This document shows, piece after piece, positions 1 through 22,068 of a stretch of DNA of 64,000 nucleotides. A program made the position numbers and the translations under genes. Source of the stretch: Cristatella mucedo (taxonomy: Eukaryota; Bryozoa; Phylactolaemata; Cristatellidae); assembly GCA_009760855.2 (NCBI GenBank), contig WPIO01000040.1, positions 1,892,501 through 1,956,500 on the forward strand, written 5' to 3'. The notes beneath the pieces are model-generated. The model had not been told where the DNA came from and did no database searches. It saw nothing but the letters and a program-made list of their open reading frames with translations. The first letter of the stretch is position 1; every line of letters begins with the position of its first letter.

Positions 1-883
1 TCCTTCTCCTGCTCTCCCGGCGCCTCCCAGAGTTGCAGAGATCGTCGTGTGTCGTCGTCAGAGTCTTTTGCAGAGATCGTCGTGCGAGAGCGTATCGCTC
101 CGCCTGTGGCGCAGCATCGCTGCCACCTCCTAACTGTTGTAGCACGCTGGTACTGTCTGGGCACCCCCCCCCCCCCCCGCGACCTGCGAATCGGAGCGCA
201 GCGTTCTTGAGTCGCAGACGACAAACAGTTCCTGTTAGAGTTAGCGTCTGCACACGAGTTTGTTTAGTGCGAGTGTTGCCGAAATTCATTCGCTATTCAG
301 CAAGAGGCACTCGCGCGCTCGCACGCAACACTTTAGGTTCTGTGAAATGAGGGCTCAGCCCGCTGACCCACTTTTGCGTGGCTGAGCTGATGTGCGCACA
401 CCTCCTCCCCCCTCCCTCCCTCCCTCCCCGGCATCTCCCATGCCGCTGAGCGACGCCGTGTCGAGCGCAGCCACAGTAGCAGAAGTGCTGGATGGATTGC
501 CAAAAGGCAGGCCCTTTAAAATGGCCGTCAGGAAGACCGCCATGCGCATGCCATGCAGCTTACGGTTTAGACCGCCTCGGCTGGCGCTTGTCACTCTTAG
601 CTCGATGAGACCTGACACAAAGTGATGACTACTTAATTGGCCTCGATAAACTGAGGGCTTTTTTCAGTGCTCGAAACCCGTGACCTGCGGGCCGCGAAGC
701 GTCTCTCTTTCTCTCTCTCTCTCTCTCTCTTCTCTCTTCTCGGCTGATGCGCTGGGGCATCAATCAGGCTTGGCGTCTGTCTCGCCCCTTGGCCTTCGAG
801 CCGGCGTCCCCGACGACGCACTTGGTAGGCGCCCGGTCCGACCGTCCGGCGAAAATCCATCCCTCTCCTTGTTTTTTCTTCAG
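1..883. other. Region upstream of first recognised GCC2 exon
   Basis: No exon can be assigned here. The first 350 bases are moderately GC-rich with a C homopolymer near 167-178, and a TC microsatellite lies at about 703-740. The first recognised golgin exon opens at an acceptor (cttcag, ending at 883) in phase 0, so at least part of this stretch is intron. Short open frames exist on both strands but lack recognisable domains or splice partners. Confidence 0.5.
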
Positions 884-11310
<10,427 letters not shown>

Positions 11311-11950
11311 TTCATCGTCGAGGCGTCGTCGAGACGGTTGGACGCTCCGGCGTGGACCGAGTTGAAGCCCCGATGCAGGCAGGCGTTCAGGCGACGCCGC
11401 CAGGTGTCGCTGAACCGGCCAATGAGAGCTGCCATCAGGTGGAGCCACAGCTGCTGCTGCCGCCGTCGCTGTGGACGCGCCTTTGCCTTTGTGTCGTCCT
11501 CGTGCCAGTGTCGCGTTCGCCTGTGGTGCCGTGTAATTTTTGCGACTCAAGTCCTTCGGCTGGACCGCGAGGAGCCTTTCTTTTCGAGAGGCCTCGGCAG
11601 AACATTCCAGCACATTCCTCATCCTCCTCCTCCTTTATTATGTAATATGCTTCTTTTTTCTGGTTCTCAGCTGCATCTTGTCAGCTTTGGGAATGTCTGC
11701 GCGAATCATTTATTCTGGTTTTCACCTCTCACATTTGCCTTGCCTCGAGACATTCTCGTTCAAAACAAGTCCACAAGCCCGCAATGCTCTCTTAGTGGCA
11801 CTTGTGCATGGCTGGATCTCCGGTCTCTGTCTCATGTGAGCTGTGAGCTTCGCTGAACATGTTATGGAGATCTTTACTTGACAATTGGATTACTGCATCG
11901 CGAGACGCAGTCGCTGGGCATATTATTAGAGACCTGGGCATCGTCCACTA
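11311..11950. other. GCC2 3' flank, no further gene seen
   Basis: Sequence after the GCC2 stop, presumably 3' UTR and intergenic DNA. I see no canonical aataaa polyadenylation signal close to the stop and no conserved coding frame. Confidence 0.4.
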
Positions 11951-11952
11951 AG

Positions 11953-12545
11953 CATAATAATAATAATAATGCACTTCATAAAGCATCCTCAGAGAACTCT
12001 TATCTCTTTCTAGATGCTTTACATTTGCTGCAAAGGGAAATGCAATCGAATGGTGAGTGGTATCATGCTTGATAAACAACATGAATAACATGGTTAGGGG
12101 TGACATGCACAGGGTCAGCATGCAAGTGTGGTTAGTGGCAGCATGCACAGTGTCAGCATGCATAAGCACATAAAGGACGAGTCACATGGACCCACTAAAT
12201 GCCGTCCTAAATAGGTGCGTTTTTAAGTTCTTTTTTTAAGTGTGGTCAAGTCAGGGATGTTATTACGCAAGTCGGGAGTGAGTTCCAGGCTTTGGGAGCA
12301 TACGAACTAAAGGCACGGTCTCCAAAGGATTTGAGGTTTGTACTAGGTATTGGTAAACCGTTGGATTCCGAAAAGCAGAAGTGGTACGATGCTTGGCCTG
12401 GTGGGGGAGTAGATCTGGGGGATAGGATAGAGCCCAAGAATGAAGTGACCTAAAAGTGAGTGACAAAACCAATCAGTTGCTAGACTGGGAGCCAGTGCAG
12501 GTCGTCGATGTGCGTGGTGCGATGTGCAACTGCGAAACTCACGAC
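11953..12545 (-). mobile_element. Non-LTR retrotransposon 3' end (family A)
   Basis: Reverse-oriented 5'-truncated copy. Its ATT-repeat tail is at 11955-11975 and the 3' region (tttgcagcaaatg on the minus strand) follows, then the end of the reverse transcriptase (SLTFRSLHSWALSYPPDLL). Stops and frameshifts are present. Confidence 0.8.
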
Positions 12546-12892
12546 AGACATTTGCAATCGATCCTCCCTCTCCCTGATCATGCGGAACCGCCCGTGTGAG
12601 GGAGATCGGTCTGTGAATGCAACTGGCGTCGACGCCAGTCCTCGGTTTATTTTGCTCGGGCTTGATCATCGGTCCTGATGGCCCCCTTTCTAGCTGTTAC
12701 GGGGCGGCTAGAAAAGGGGGCCATTAACTGTAATTAATAATCTGTAATCTCTCTGTAAATGTAATTAGCTGAAATTGTCTCCTCCACTTCCTTTTCCAGC
12801 TCCTGTAGTCCAGGAGGGATTCAGCTCAGGGACTGAACTCAGCCTAGGCTTGGACTCCTTGCATTGAAAAAAAAGAAACATTTTGCTGATTG

Positions 12893-13085
12893 AACAGTCT
12901 CATTTGTATAGCAGCGGGGAGGGGGACAGCCTCAACGGCAAACAGCACTGCTTGCGGGAGGCACGAGGTGAGAATTAGGCAATTAGAGAGAGGATCGCTT
13001 GCTTCCGGGATTCCAACCCGCCGCCTCGGTCGTGGAGAGCAATCAGCACCTTTCGCCTCCTGGGCTGTCACTGTCCATTCAGTAA
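12893..13085 (-). mobile_element. tRNA-derived SINE, diverged
   Basis: The minus strand carries acagcccaggaggcgaaaggtg (A-box side), then gcggcgggttggaatcccgg (B-box side) and the end tgctatacaaatgagact. Matches the family pattern of the other copies. Confidence 0.55.
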
Positions 13086-13983
13086 GCTACGTCCTAGGTC
13101 ATTTGAGCAGCTCCCCACCTGGTGGGCTGAGACCCGAGGAGGGCAATAGAGACTTAAGCGTCCGCCAGAGACACGGCATCGTCCGAAAAACAGACGGCAA
13201 TGCCATCGCCGCGATGACACGATCCTCATCGCCGCCACGGGTTGGAAAACTGCCGAAAACAGCGTCACAGCACTGGGTTTTTTGTAGAAATAAAAAGGTA
13301 ACTGGCCTAATTCGCTGGCACTGATCCGTCGTTGCGACCCCTACACGGGCCGCCGTAGGTAGCTTCCGCTGGCCACCCATTAATCCTGCCTGGTCTTTTG
13401 AATTCAAACCCGAAGTCTTGACGTCTTGCTGGAAGTTAAATCTAAATCTGCGAGAAAAAGCATAGGGTCAAGGAAAGGGGCGACGGCCACTCCTCGAAAA
13501 ACCTTCCACCGTTAAGGCACCCCCCTTCGGAGACAAGATTCTACTCAGATTGAGAGCGGGCGACCCCTAGCACAACAAGGTGAGCCTCCGCTTCGTGCGA
13601 CAGCCCTTGCTCACCCGCTGCCGTTTACATAGGCGTAAGACCTCGCCTACGGCAGTGCCATGTCTCGTGCGATGAGTTCGACCGGTCGAAGATATTTCAA
13701 ATGCGTTCTCCGTGCAAAGTATATAATATCTATTACGGAACGCTGGCGACTTGCGGCTGGTCCTTCAGTAGCCAGCCAGCTCGCTGCAGCGTCGTCGGGC
13801 TTAGTAGGCCGGCACATATTGTGCCGCGGTGGTACGCCCTCACATTGTGCGCCGGAGTAGTAGTAGGCCTTCATGATTCGATGAGCAGTCGCAGCTCGGC
13901 TCTCGGCAATAGCAGCGGTTACAAGCTGACCGACGCCTTTTCCGCCGAGCCAGACGAACAGCTCCATAAGACGCGACGTTAGT
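13086..13983. other. Intergenic, between SINE and FAF2 stop
   Basis: No domain-bearing frame recognised. Includes a C/G-rich stretch around 13320-13640 without RNA-gene signatures I can name. FAF2 transcribes into this stretch from the right, so part is probably its 3' UTR. Confidence 0.4.
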
Positions 13984-16900
13984 TTAGTCGTCGCACTCGA
14001 TGAACACGGTTTCCGCCTTCCCGAAGCCCAAGGCGTGAAACGTCGGCCATTCGCCTTGCGGCTCGCGACTCAGCTCGCGCCTCGGAAAGCTCGAGAAGAG
14101 GCGAAAGCGGTCGCCCGGCGAGTCCAGATGCAGCCTGACGAAGTGGTGCAAGAGCTACAAAATCGAAGAGCCTCGCGTCCGAGTGCCCGCCGGCAGCGCC
14201 TTAGCGCGCGGCCTTCGGCAGCGGCGCGGGCGCTGCTTGCTATCAGCCACGACGGCGGCGCACGCGCCGCCGGACGATTGCTCAGACCTCAGACGACTGA
14301 TCCCTCAAAAAGCGCCTCTCCAGGCGGGCGCCCGAAGGCAGGCGAGCCGCAACGCGAACGCAGTCGGCGGCAGCGCACTTCTCCGACGGCTCGTCGGGCA
14401 GTCTGGCGGCGCACTCGTCCCGCTGTTCCTGCAAAAGCCCGTGTTCGCGTGAGCAAGCGTCGGTCGCGGGCTGCTGCGGCTCGCTGTCTCAATCCTCGCA
14501 GCAGCAGCAGCAGGCCTCGGCCGACACGCGGGCTGCCTGGCGCCCCAATCGAAGGCTCGCGCATGCGCCGGTCCGCTGCTCACCTTGAGACGTTCGGCGG
14601 ATTTCCGCTCTTCCTCTTCCGAAGTCTTCTGCTCTTGCTCCTTCCGCCGTGCTTCTTCCTGCCGCTTGCGAACCTAGCGATTTACAGCATGGATTCCGCT
14701 CAGCTTTTAGTTTAGCTTCGTATCAAGAGCTTCGCTGCTTGCATCGCTAGTGACTCGGCCGTGCCACTAGCGTTCAACTTATAATATAATGCCATAATAT
14801 AATACATAAATAAATATAATCATTTGCGTAGCGCCTTAAAGAGAACTTAATCTCTATTCAGGCGCTTCAGTGTATAGATCAAGCACAATATTACTCACCA
14901 TGTAATTGCATATCCCTTTGCAGCAAGTGTAAAGCGCCTAGGGAGAGATTTCGTTCTCTGAGGGCGCTTTATCAAGTGCATTATTATTATTATTAGATTT
15001 ATAAAACAGACTAATTGTAAACGTACTTATTGACGACTTTATATAATAATATAATAATAATAATATCACCCCTAACCATGTTATTCATTTTGTTTGTTGA
15101 TCAAGCATGATATTACTCACCATTCAATTGCATTTCCCTTTGCAGCAAATGTAAAGCGCCGAGAAAGAGATTTGGTTCTCCGAAGGTGCTTTATCAAGTG
15201 CATTATTATTATTATTATTAGATTAATCAAATAGGCTAATTATCAACGTACTTCTTGACGACTTTAATTGCATTTCCCTTTGCAGCAAATGTAAAGAGCC
15301 TAGAGAGAGAGAGATTGAGTTCTCTGAGGTCGCTTTATCAAGTGCATTATTATCATTATTATTATTATTCATTTTTATAGCGTCCTACGAGAACTTCGCG
15401 TATGCCACGGGACTCGAGCCCACACACGACCTCGGCCAGACCTTGGTCGGTGCGAGCACCTTAGCCCCTGGGCCAAACCAGCACCCAGCTATGCCGACCC
15501 CCTTACAGCTTGCTCTCTCGGGGCTAGCGCCAATGGAGCGATTGATTTTTCGTATTGTATAACAAAGCGCCAACCGGGAAACTAAGCAGCACCCCTGAGG
15601 GATCAGTGTGAGAGGAGGCGCTGAATCCTCGGTCCACGTTGCCAAGGAGGGTAGGAGAGAACGTTGCCAAGGGGAGAACGCCCTGCGTTCGCCCTATCAA
15701 CAAACAGCTTGGCTATCAAACCTACGACTCGTAAGTTTAAAGCGCTGAATAGTACCTGTTGCTGTAGTAGCCCACCCGCCGTAGCCCAGCGCGTTGTGAA
15801 ATGTTGTCTGACGGCCGTTACCAAGGTCCAAGTCAAATTCGAAGGGCTCGCGTCCGCCGGGCCGGACGCAGACGGGGGTAGAATACAGGCCACTTCATCA
15901 AAGTCGCCCAGTTGTTGGACAGCCTCTTAAATTCCGCCTACTAAATGTTCGCTCGCTAAAAACGAAGGGGTTACTTATCCGCGATCAGGTGGTCCAGGAG
16001 AAGCTAGCTGCATTACTGCTTACCGAAACTTGGATGACGCCTTGTTCCAGTAGCTGTATTTCTTAGACCACTCCACCCGGGTTCTCATTCTATCAGTCCG
16101 TGCGTCCTGACAAGGTTGGTGGCGGGGTTGCAATTGTTTTTAGCGAATCGTTTTTTAAATTGGTTTGTGATGCAGGTCTTCTTGATCTGCATTAAGACCC
16201 AACCGGCAGCCTCGATACCCTCACTGATGCTATGCACGTAACACTCAGGAGTGCTCTTGACAAGCATGCTCCCGTTCGCTCTATCCGTGTTCGAAGTCGT
16301 GGAGATTCCTTTCAATTTACAAAAAAACTCATCAAAAGATGCGCCGGGTTAAATGCAGGCGTTGTTTCGAGAAATTGGGGTCTGATCCAGATCTAGTCAA
16401 TTACAAAGACTTCCTTCCAGTTTACACCCGAAAGCTTAAAAAACCAGGGTTTCTCTTTTCAATAGAATGCTGAATTCCTGCCAGTCGGACACTAACAGTA
16501 AACCATTTACTGGCCTACTAGCCGACTATGGCACATCTTTTTCAGCGGTCCTGAGCTGCTACTTCTATGCTACTCACTGCTACATACTCTACTACTATAC
16601 TACTATACTCGATGCTGCAACTGCTCTCCTGAATCTGCTATGCTTACCGCTTTCTCTTTGCTGCGTGAGACGAAGTCTGTTGGCTACCGAATGCGTACCG
16701 AAAGCCGCTTAGGCTGTGAGTGTGCTATACAAAACTCTCCTGCGTAACACCCACATGGTCTTTATGACTTTGTGAGTTACAGACGGTGATACATTACATT
16801 ACATTAACGCCAGTTCGCGGTTGCCCAAGACGCTAGTGGCTGAATGACCAGGCAACCGTCTATTGCCGTATCGGCGTCCACAAACAAGTTGTGTCGCACG

Positions 16901-19537
16901 TGTGACCCCTCCCCACGAGCGAGACAACTAAGGTGTGCTAACGCTCGCCGCGTGCAAACTTTCCGCCCGAGTAGAGGGGGCTTGATTTAAAATTACCGAA
17001 AGCTTCCGGCGGCGGCGGTGGCTGTCTAACGTCGTCGCTCCACAGGCCTACCAGTGGGCATTAACACCACTCTACCACCCCCCCCCCCATCAGCACATCC
17101 GGTCTCAAACCAGTAGCAACGGCCGTTACCTTGTCTCGATCGGTGGCGAGCGAAAGCTGGTACGCCAAATCCTGCTCGCGTAGAATCCGCAGCCTGTCCG
17201 CCTTGGCTTGCCTGGAGGCGAAGAGGCGAGGCTGACACCGAGGCCGGATGAGAACCGCCGAGGCCGGATGAGAACCCAGCGAGCTACCTCCTCCTCCCTC
17301 CCCCGTCGAAATGCCCAGCGCCCCTCAAGTAAGGCGAGCTTCCCGCGCGCGTGCGCCGGACCAGAGCTCGTACCTTTTCGAGCGCTCGGCCACCAGGTAG
17401 CAGTCGTTTTCTGAAATGGCGCTCAGGAGCTCGTCGTACAAAGCCTCTGCGCCTGAAAGAGACGACGCGGGCGGGCTCGCGCGCCCTCTCTCTCGATAAA
17501 CGGGAAGTTCCGCTGGTCGCAGAGGCGGTCGCATCGCACCGCGGCCAATCCCGGCTCGTGGCGGCCAGTGTGGCTTGCTCTAGCCGCAGGGAGCCTCGCT
17601 CTCGCCTCCAAAGCAAAGGGCGAAATTGCTTGCTTAGCGATGCCCGACCGGTCGCACGAGAGAAGGCGCCGCCGAAAGCGAGACCGAGGCCCGAGCGGAG
17701 ATCGTAGGCTGCTCGCATTCTTTGAATAATAAATCAAAATTTAGCAGATTTGTGGTCATTTCTTTGCCTCATTTGCATAGCGGCAGATGAGCCTTAACAG
17801 CTGTCCGCGCCTCTTGCAGTTGGCAATAAAGGATTGCTCGCTGCAGGATTCGAACCCACGTGACCACGGCGGCATTCGTGACTTAAAACACGAGACTGCA
17901 GACTGCCTTTGTAAGTGTAAGACTTCATGCTGAACTTACTTATTTGGTTTTCAACTGGGACGATCGCCGTCTCGTCATTATCCATTGGCACACACACGAT
18001 TATCGATGGATAGACTTCCACGGCTATTTCACTTTGCACTAAAAATTTAGTTGAAATTCCCTGGCAATGGCGAAATGGTCGTAAACACGCAGCCATTTTG
18101 AGAGAAAGGTTCGCCATGCACCACCACGGTGGCAGCACGACCATACCTATCTGACCATCGGTCGTGTCAGCTTCACAAGCCCAAAAGATGCCATTTTTAT
18201 TTATTAAGTCTCGCACACGTTTATCGCAGACGAATTCCCTGAAAGAAGAAACAAGCTTGAATTAATGCCCTGCAGTTTTTCGTTAGGCTCTGAATCATTT
18301 CAATTTATTTTTGCATCTCAATTTATTTACGACATTATCATGCCATAATTGTATTATGTATTATATTGTATAACGAACTATTGTACTAACTATGCCGTTC
18401 ACATGAGCGCAGCCAAGATTAGGCTAAGAAGAAGTGATCTTTGCCTGACCTTTTGCCTTGGAGAGATTATAGCATAGCACGAATGCGGATGAGGTTTGGG
18501 ATTTAGTTTATGTGACATTACGCGGAAAAGTGGCAAGCACTCTAACAGCATTTAGGACAGACGTCTCGCATTCTAAATGAATGCAGACATCCGTAGTTGG
18601 CAAGCTCGAGATATCGTCACACCTAATATATATATATAATATATATGTATATATATATATATAATGTAAATCTATAATAATATAAGTCTATATAATTATA
18701 AATTATAAATTATTATTACAAATTAGCGGTAGTGCGGACTTCGTAGAGAAACTAATCGGCCATTTTTTATGGATGTCTCCACGAACGAACGGTAGCATAC
18801 AGTTTTGACTTGTCTTGAAAAGAGATTCTGTGCACGCCACAGTCATCTTCAGCAGGGGCGCGCACAACCGCTTCTGGCGCAGGCTCCTGTCCTCGGGCAG
18901 CTTCCGCTCGGCGGAACGGAAGCAGCGGGCGTAAAGAAAAGGCTTAGTTAGCTAAGCACGGCGCCGAAGCTTTGACGACGCTTCACGTACCAAGAATAGT
19001 CGTCCGCAAATGGATAGCTGTGGCTATGAAGGTAAATGAACAGAACCTGTAGCTCCGTCTGAGTTTTGAGAAGAACCTAAATCGGATTCGTGTAAGGCGC
19101 GTGCTAGCTCACGTGCGTCGGCTCTCACGTGGCCGTTCGCTTCTTTTATCGCCGCGGCTCGGTGGCGGCGTGTCTGACCGCGGCGACAGTAGCCGACGCG
19201 AGCTCTCTGCGCGCCGTGTCTTTTCTCGAGCGCCGCCTCTTCTGACGTACGGACGTGAAGGGCGCATAGCGCCTCGTGAGGCTTTAGGGGGAGTTACGAA
19301 CGCGTTGGTGGCTAACTGCACATGCTCCTTACAGCTTTAACTCCAGTGCTCAGAAAATAAATTGCCCTCGGCTAATAAATGAATAAATAAATGTCTGCTC
19401 AAGCGAATTAAGTCGTACCTCATTTAACGTGCCCGAGTCCAATGTAGGCTGCTCGTCGACTCCGTACATTTCGCGAAGACGTTCGAAATGTTTCGTATAG
19501 TCGTTCGTAATGACTCGATGCAAACCATTGTCGGAAC
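13984..19537 (-). CDS. FAF2: FAF2/UBXD8 orthologue, UAS-UBX protein (5' exons missing)
   Basis: FAF2 is an ER and lipid-droplet membrane protein that recruits p97/VCP through its UBX domain for ER-associated degradation. Minus-strand exons in gene order: 19537-19419, 19076-18991, 18238-18147, 18038-17940, 17452-17374, 17211-17130, 14673-14584, 14428-14288, 14154-13984 (TAA). All phases match and 318 residues are readable. The UAS (thioredoxin-like) domain shows VLFIYLHSHSYPFADDY, KNGIFWACEADTTDG and VYPSIIVCVPMDND. Next come the linker CYLVAERSKR and LREQDLAYQLSLATDRDK, a Glu/Lys/Arg coiled coil, and the UBX domain with LPDEPSEK, RLPSGARLERRFL and FSSFPRRELS. The end, EWPTFHALGFGKAETVFIE, resembles FAF2 rather than FAF1. 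The N-terminal UBA and membrane hairpin exons should lie between 19538 and about 23700 but I could not place them. An intron holds a SINE, and a 750-bp TCTCTG array sits just upstream. Confidence 0.9.
14880..15375 (+). mobile_element. Three adjacent retrotransposon 3' tails (family A)
   Basis: Three copies of the family-A terminal block (ccctttgcagcaaatgtaaa, then agagagattt, ttctctgagg, ctttatcaagtgc and an ATT-repeat tail) end near 14995, 15222 and 15372. Each is truncated to little more than the tail, in the same orientation, within the largest FAF2 intron. This may be serial tail-to-tail insertion or local duplication. Confidence 0.75.
15376..15500 (-). mobile_element. Possible tRNA-like SINE, second type
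   Basis: On the minus strand a tRNA-like head appears (ggtttggcccaggggctaag near 15470, then gtgggctcgagtcccgtgg as a B box). The body differs from the main SINE family, so it may be a separate family or a tRNA pseudogene. Confidence 0.4.
15943..16810 (+). mobile_element. Non-LTR retrotransposon with endonuclease start and 3' end (family B)
   Basis: The 5' part encodes an apurinic-type endonuclease (LNVRSLKTKG, AALLLTETWMTP, DKVGGGVAIVF), interrupted by a stop. The reverse transcriptase is mostly deleted. From about 16500 the 3' end of family B follows (gaatgcgtaccgaaagccgc, cccacatggtctttatgact) and ends in ATTACATTACATT. It lies in the large FAF2 intron, antisense to the gene. Confidence 0.75.
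17765..17890 (-). mobile_element. tRNA-derived SINE in FAF2 intron
   Basis: Minus-strand copy with B box gtgggttcgaatcctgcag and body ttgccaactgcaagaggcgc, ending gccgctatgcaaatgag. The A-box side (17870-17890) is degraded. Confidence 0.7.
18625..18720. repeat. AT-rich simple repeat
   Basis: TATATA/TAATATA irregular repeats within a FAF2 intron. Confidence 0.8.
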
Positions 19538-19560
19538 CTAAAATTGTTAATAGAACCTGA

Positions 19561-19840
19561 ATAGAATATAATATATAATATAATATAATATATAATATAA
19601 TAAATTATAATATAATATTATATTACTATAGACAGGGACAGGGACAGGGACAGGGACATATATATATTATATAATATGATATAATATATAATATAATATG
19701 ATATAATATAATATGATATAATATAATATAATATATAATATAATATGTTATATAATATAATATAATATATACTATTATATATGTATATATTATTATATTA
19801 TATTATATTTATATATTATATTATATTATATATATTGCAT
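19561..19840. repeat. TATAATA satellite-like tract with (AGGGAC)n island
   Basis: About 280 bases of TATAA/TATTATA repeats just upstream of the first recognised FAF2 exon, containing a short island of four agggac units at 19632-19658. Ends in a fragment of the family-A tail (tttgcagcaaatgtaa) at 19848. Confidence 0.85.
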
Positions 19841-19861
19841 TTTCCTTTGCAGCAAATGTAA

Positions 19862-20613
19862 TCTGTCTCTGTCTCTGTCTCTGTCTCTGTCTCTGTCTCT
19901 GTCTCTGTCTCTGTCTCTGTCTCTGTCTCTGTCTCTGTCTCTGTCTCTGTCTGTCTCTGTTCTGTCTATTCTTCTGTCTCTGTCTCTGTCTCTGTCTCGT
20001 CTCTGTCTCTGTCTCTGTCTCTGTCTCTGTCTCTGTCTCTGTCTCTGTCTCTGTCTCTGTCTCTGTCTCTGTCTCTGTCTCTGTCTCTGTCTCTGTCTCT
20101 GTCTCTGTCTCTGTCTCTGTCTCTGTCTCTCTCTGTCTCTGTCTCTGTCTCTGTCTCTGTCTCTGTCTCTCTCTGTCTCTCTGTCTCTGTCTCTGTCTCT
20201 GTCTCTGTCTCTGTCTCTGTCTCTCTGTCTCTGTCTCTGTCTCTGTCTCTGTGTCTCTGTCTCTGTCTCTGTCTCTGTCTCTGTCTCTGTCTCTGTCTCT
20301 GTCTCTGTCTCTGTCTCTGTCTCTGTCTCTGTCTCTGTCTGTCTCTGTCTCTGTCTCTGTCTCTGTCTCTGTCTCTGTCTCTGTCTCTGTCTCTGTCTCT
20401 GTCTCTGTCTGTCTCTGTCTCTGTCTCTGTCTCTGTCTCTGTCTCTGTCTCTGTCTCTGTCTCTGTCTCTCTCTGTCTCTGTCTCTGTCTCTGTCTCTGT
20501 CTCTGTCTCTGTCTCTGTCTCTGTCTCTGTCTCTGTCTCTGTCTCTGTCTCTGTCTCTGTCTCTGTCTCTGTCTCTGTCTCTGTCTCTGTCTCTGTCTCT
20601 GTCTCTGTCTCTG
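19862..20613. repeat. 750-bp (TCTCTG)n hexanucleotide array
   Basis: Nearly uninterrupted tctctg repeats, purine on one strand and pyrimidine on the other, starting exactly at a family-A tail remnant. Occasional unit-length slips change the frame. Six-base periodicity leaves several frames open for over 200 codons (Leu-Ser, Arg-Asp, Glu-Thr, Gln-Arg dipeptides); these are artefacts. Such polypurine tracts can form triplex or H-DNA. Confidence 0.95.
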
Positions 20614-20649
20614 CAAATACTGCCAGAAAATGGTCTGCGGAAAGGTGGA

Positions 20650-20733
20650 TACTGGCGGCTATTGCCAAAAGGTCTCAAAAGGCCGAGCGATACTGGCGGC
20701 TATTGCCAAAAGGTCTCAAAAGGCCGAGCGAGA
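20650..20733. repeat. Tandem duplication, two ~41-bp units
   Basis: The unit atactggcggctattgccaa followed by aaggtctcaaaaggccgagcg appears twice in a row, directly next to the hexanucleotide array. Confidence 0.9.
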
Positions 20734-21081
20734 AATCGTCAGCGGATGCTCTCATTAGACCGAAGTTTTGAGGCTCGCTTGGACGCGCGACGCGACGTCG
20801 CAGCCAACGCCTCGAGGACAATGGCGGAGCGAGCACCCGGAGGGAGCGGAGTTTGTGCGCTTCTCCCTGCTCCGTTCGCTCTGCACTCTTACTAACCGCA
20901 GCACTTACTCTCACGATGAGTGTCGTCCATGTTGCAGGCTGATGATGATCTGTCGGTATGATAAGTCCAAGTGCAACCTTTGAATAGTAAAAATGAGTTT
21001 TAGCGTGGAAATAGCAGATGACGTCCACTTACATGTCCGAGCAGAAAGTGGCGAGAGAGAGCACGCGATAGAGAGCGCGAA

Positions 21082-21113
<32 letters not shown>

Positions 21114-21959
21114 GGAGAGAGAGCACGTGTGCAAGAGATAGTTCGTGCTGCATATTTTCTATATCAATATATTCTTTTTTATGTAAGTGGAGGCGTTCTT
21201 CACCTTGGTAAGGGCCTGAGTGACCCTAGTCTTTCATTGAGACAGACAGTAGTAAGTTGCACGCAAACTTACCTGTGGTGGTGCTGATGCAAATGTCTTG
21301 CGATTGCCTACAGATAGTGACTGCTCTTATATAAGCCCTCGGCGGTTGAATGACAATACGATGACATCACGCTTTTTTTACACGCTGTAACGTAATAGGA
21401 GCCAAAATAATTGCCGGGCGTGACCACCTCTTGGGCCTCTGCGGATAAAACTCGTGCGAAGCTGCGCGTCGTGCAGTCGTCTTGTTTTGTCCACCTAAAT
21501 CGGCGCCGATTGTCTGCCGATTTCACCCTGGTTTGGGCTACTGCATCGTCGCACACGGTACCATGTGTCGGGGGAGGGAGGGGCAAATTAGATCGGATGC
21601 CGTGAAGGAGAAGCTTTCTTTCTACCTTTACACCTTTACAGTTGCACAGTTGCAGCCGACCGATTAGAACCCTGGGTGGGTGGGAGGGGGCCATGGCATC
21701 CATCCCAAGGCCAAGGCCAATGGCTGACGTTCCTAAGCTCGAGCTACATTTCAGAGAAAGTCCTTGAACGTGAGATGCGTATACGTTGTAGTCCCGGCTG
21801 CTTACACCTTTCTTACGCAGAAGATGCCGCGCGTCCGTTTATGAAATCCACCGGAAAACCCGCAGTGGCGCACATTAATGAGCACTACACACCCGTAGTG
21901 ACGCATTTTACTTCCGCAAAAGATTTCTTTTTGTGTACTTATCTTTCTTTTCTGTGTGT
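20734..21959. other. FAF2 upstream region, no exon assigned
   Basis: Expected to contain the missing FAF2 5' exons but none could be supported by homology and splice phase. Holds a GA microsatellite at about 21052-21122 and a palindromic cttatataag near 21329. Short open frames on both strands lack recognisable domains. Confidence 0.4.
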
Positions 21960-22068
21960 TTTCCTGATACTCCAATGCAGCAAATGTAAAGAGACGAGAA
22001 AGAGAATGAGTTAGTTATCTGAGGGCGCTTCATCAAGTATGCTTTTATTATTATTATTATTATCGACT
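21960..22068 (+). mobile_element. Retrotransposon tail fragment (family A)
   Basis: Contains the diagnostic gcagcaaatgtaaagagacg, the ctgagggcgcttcatcaagt block and a TTATTATTATTA tail. Confidence 0.7.

Noticed and set aside
14035-14715. 226-codon plus-strand frame rich in Arg
   Set aside because: Antisense shadow of the FAF2 UBX and coiled-coil exons, which have matching splice sites and clear homology.
19821-20895. Several open frames of 200-285 codons on both strands
   Set aside because: They are dipeptide repeats (Arg-Asp, Glu-Thr, Gln-Arg, Leu-Ser) produced by the TCTCTG hexanucleotide array; no domain and no codon bias.
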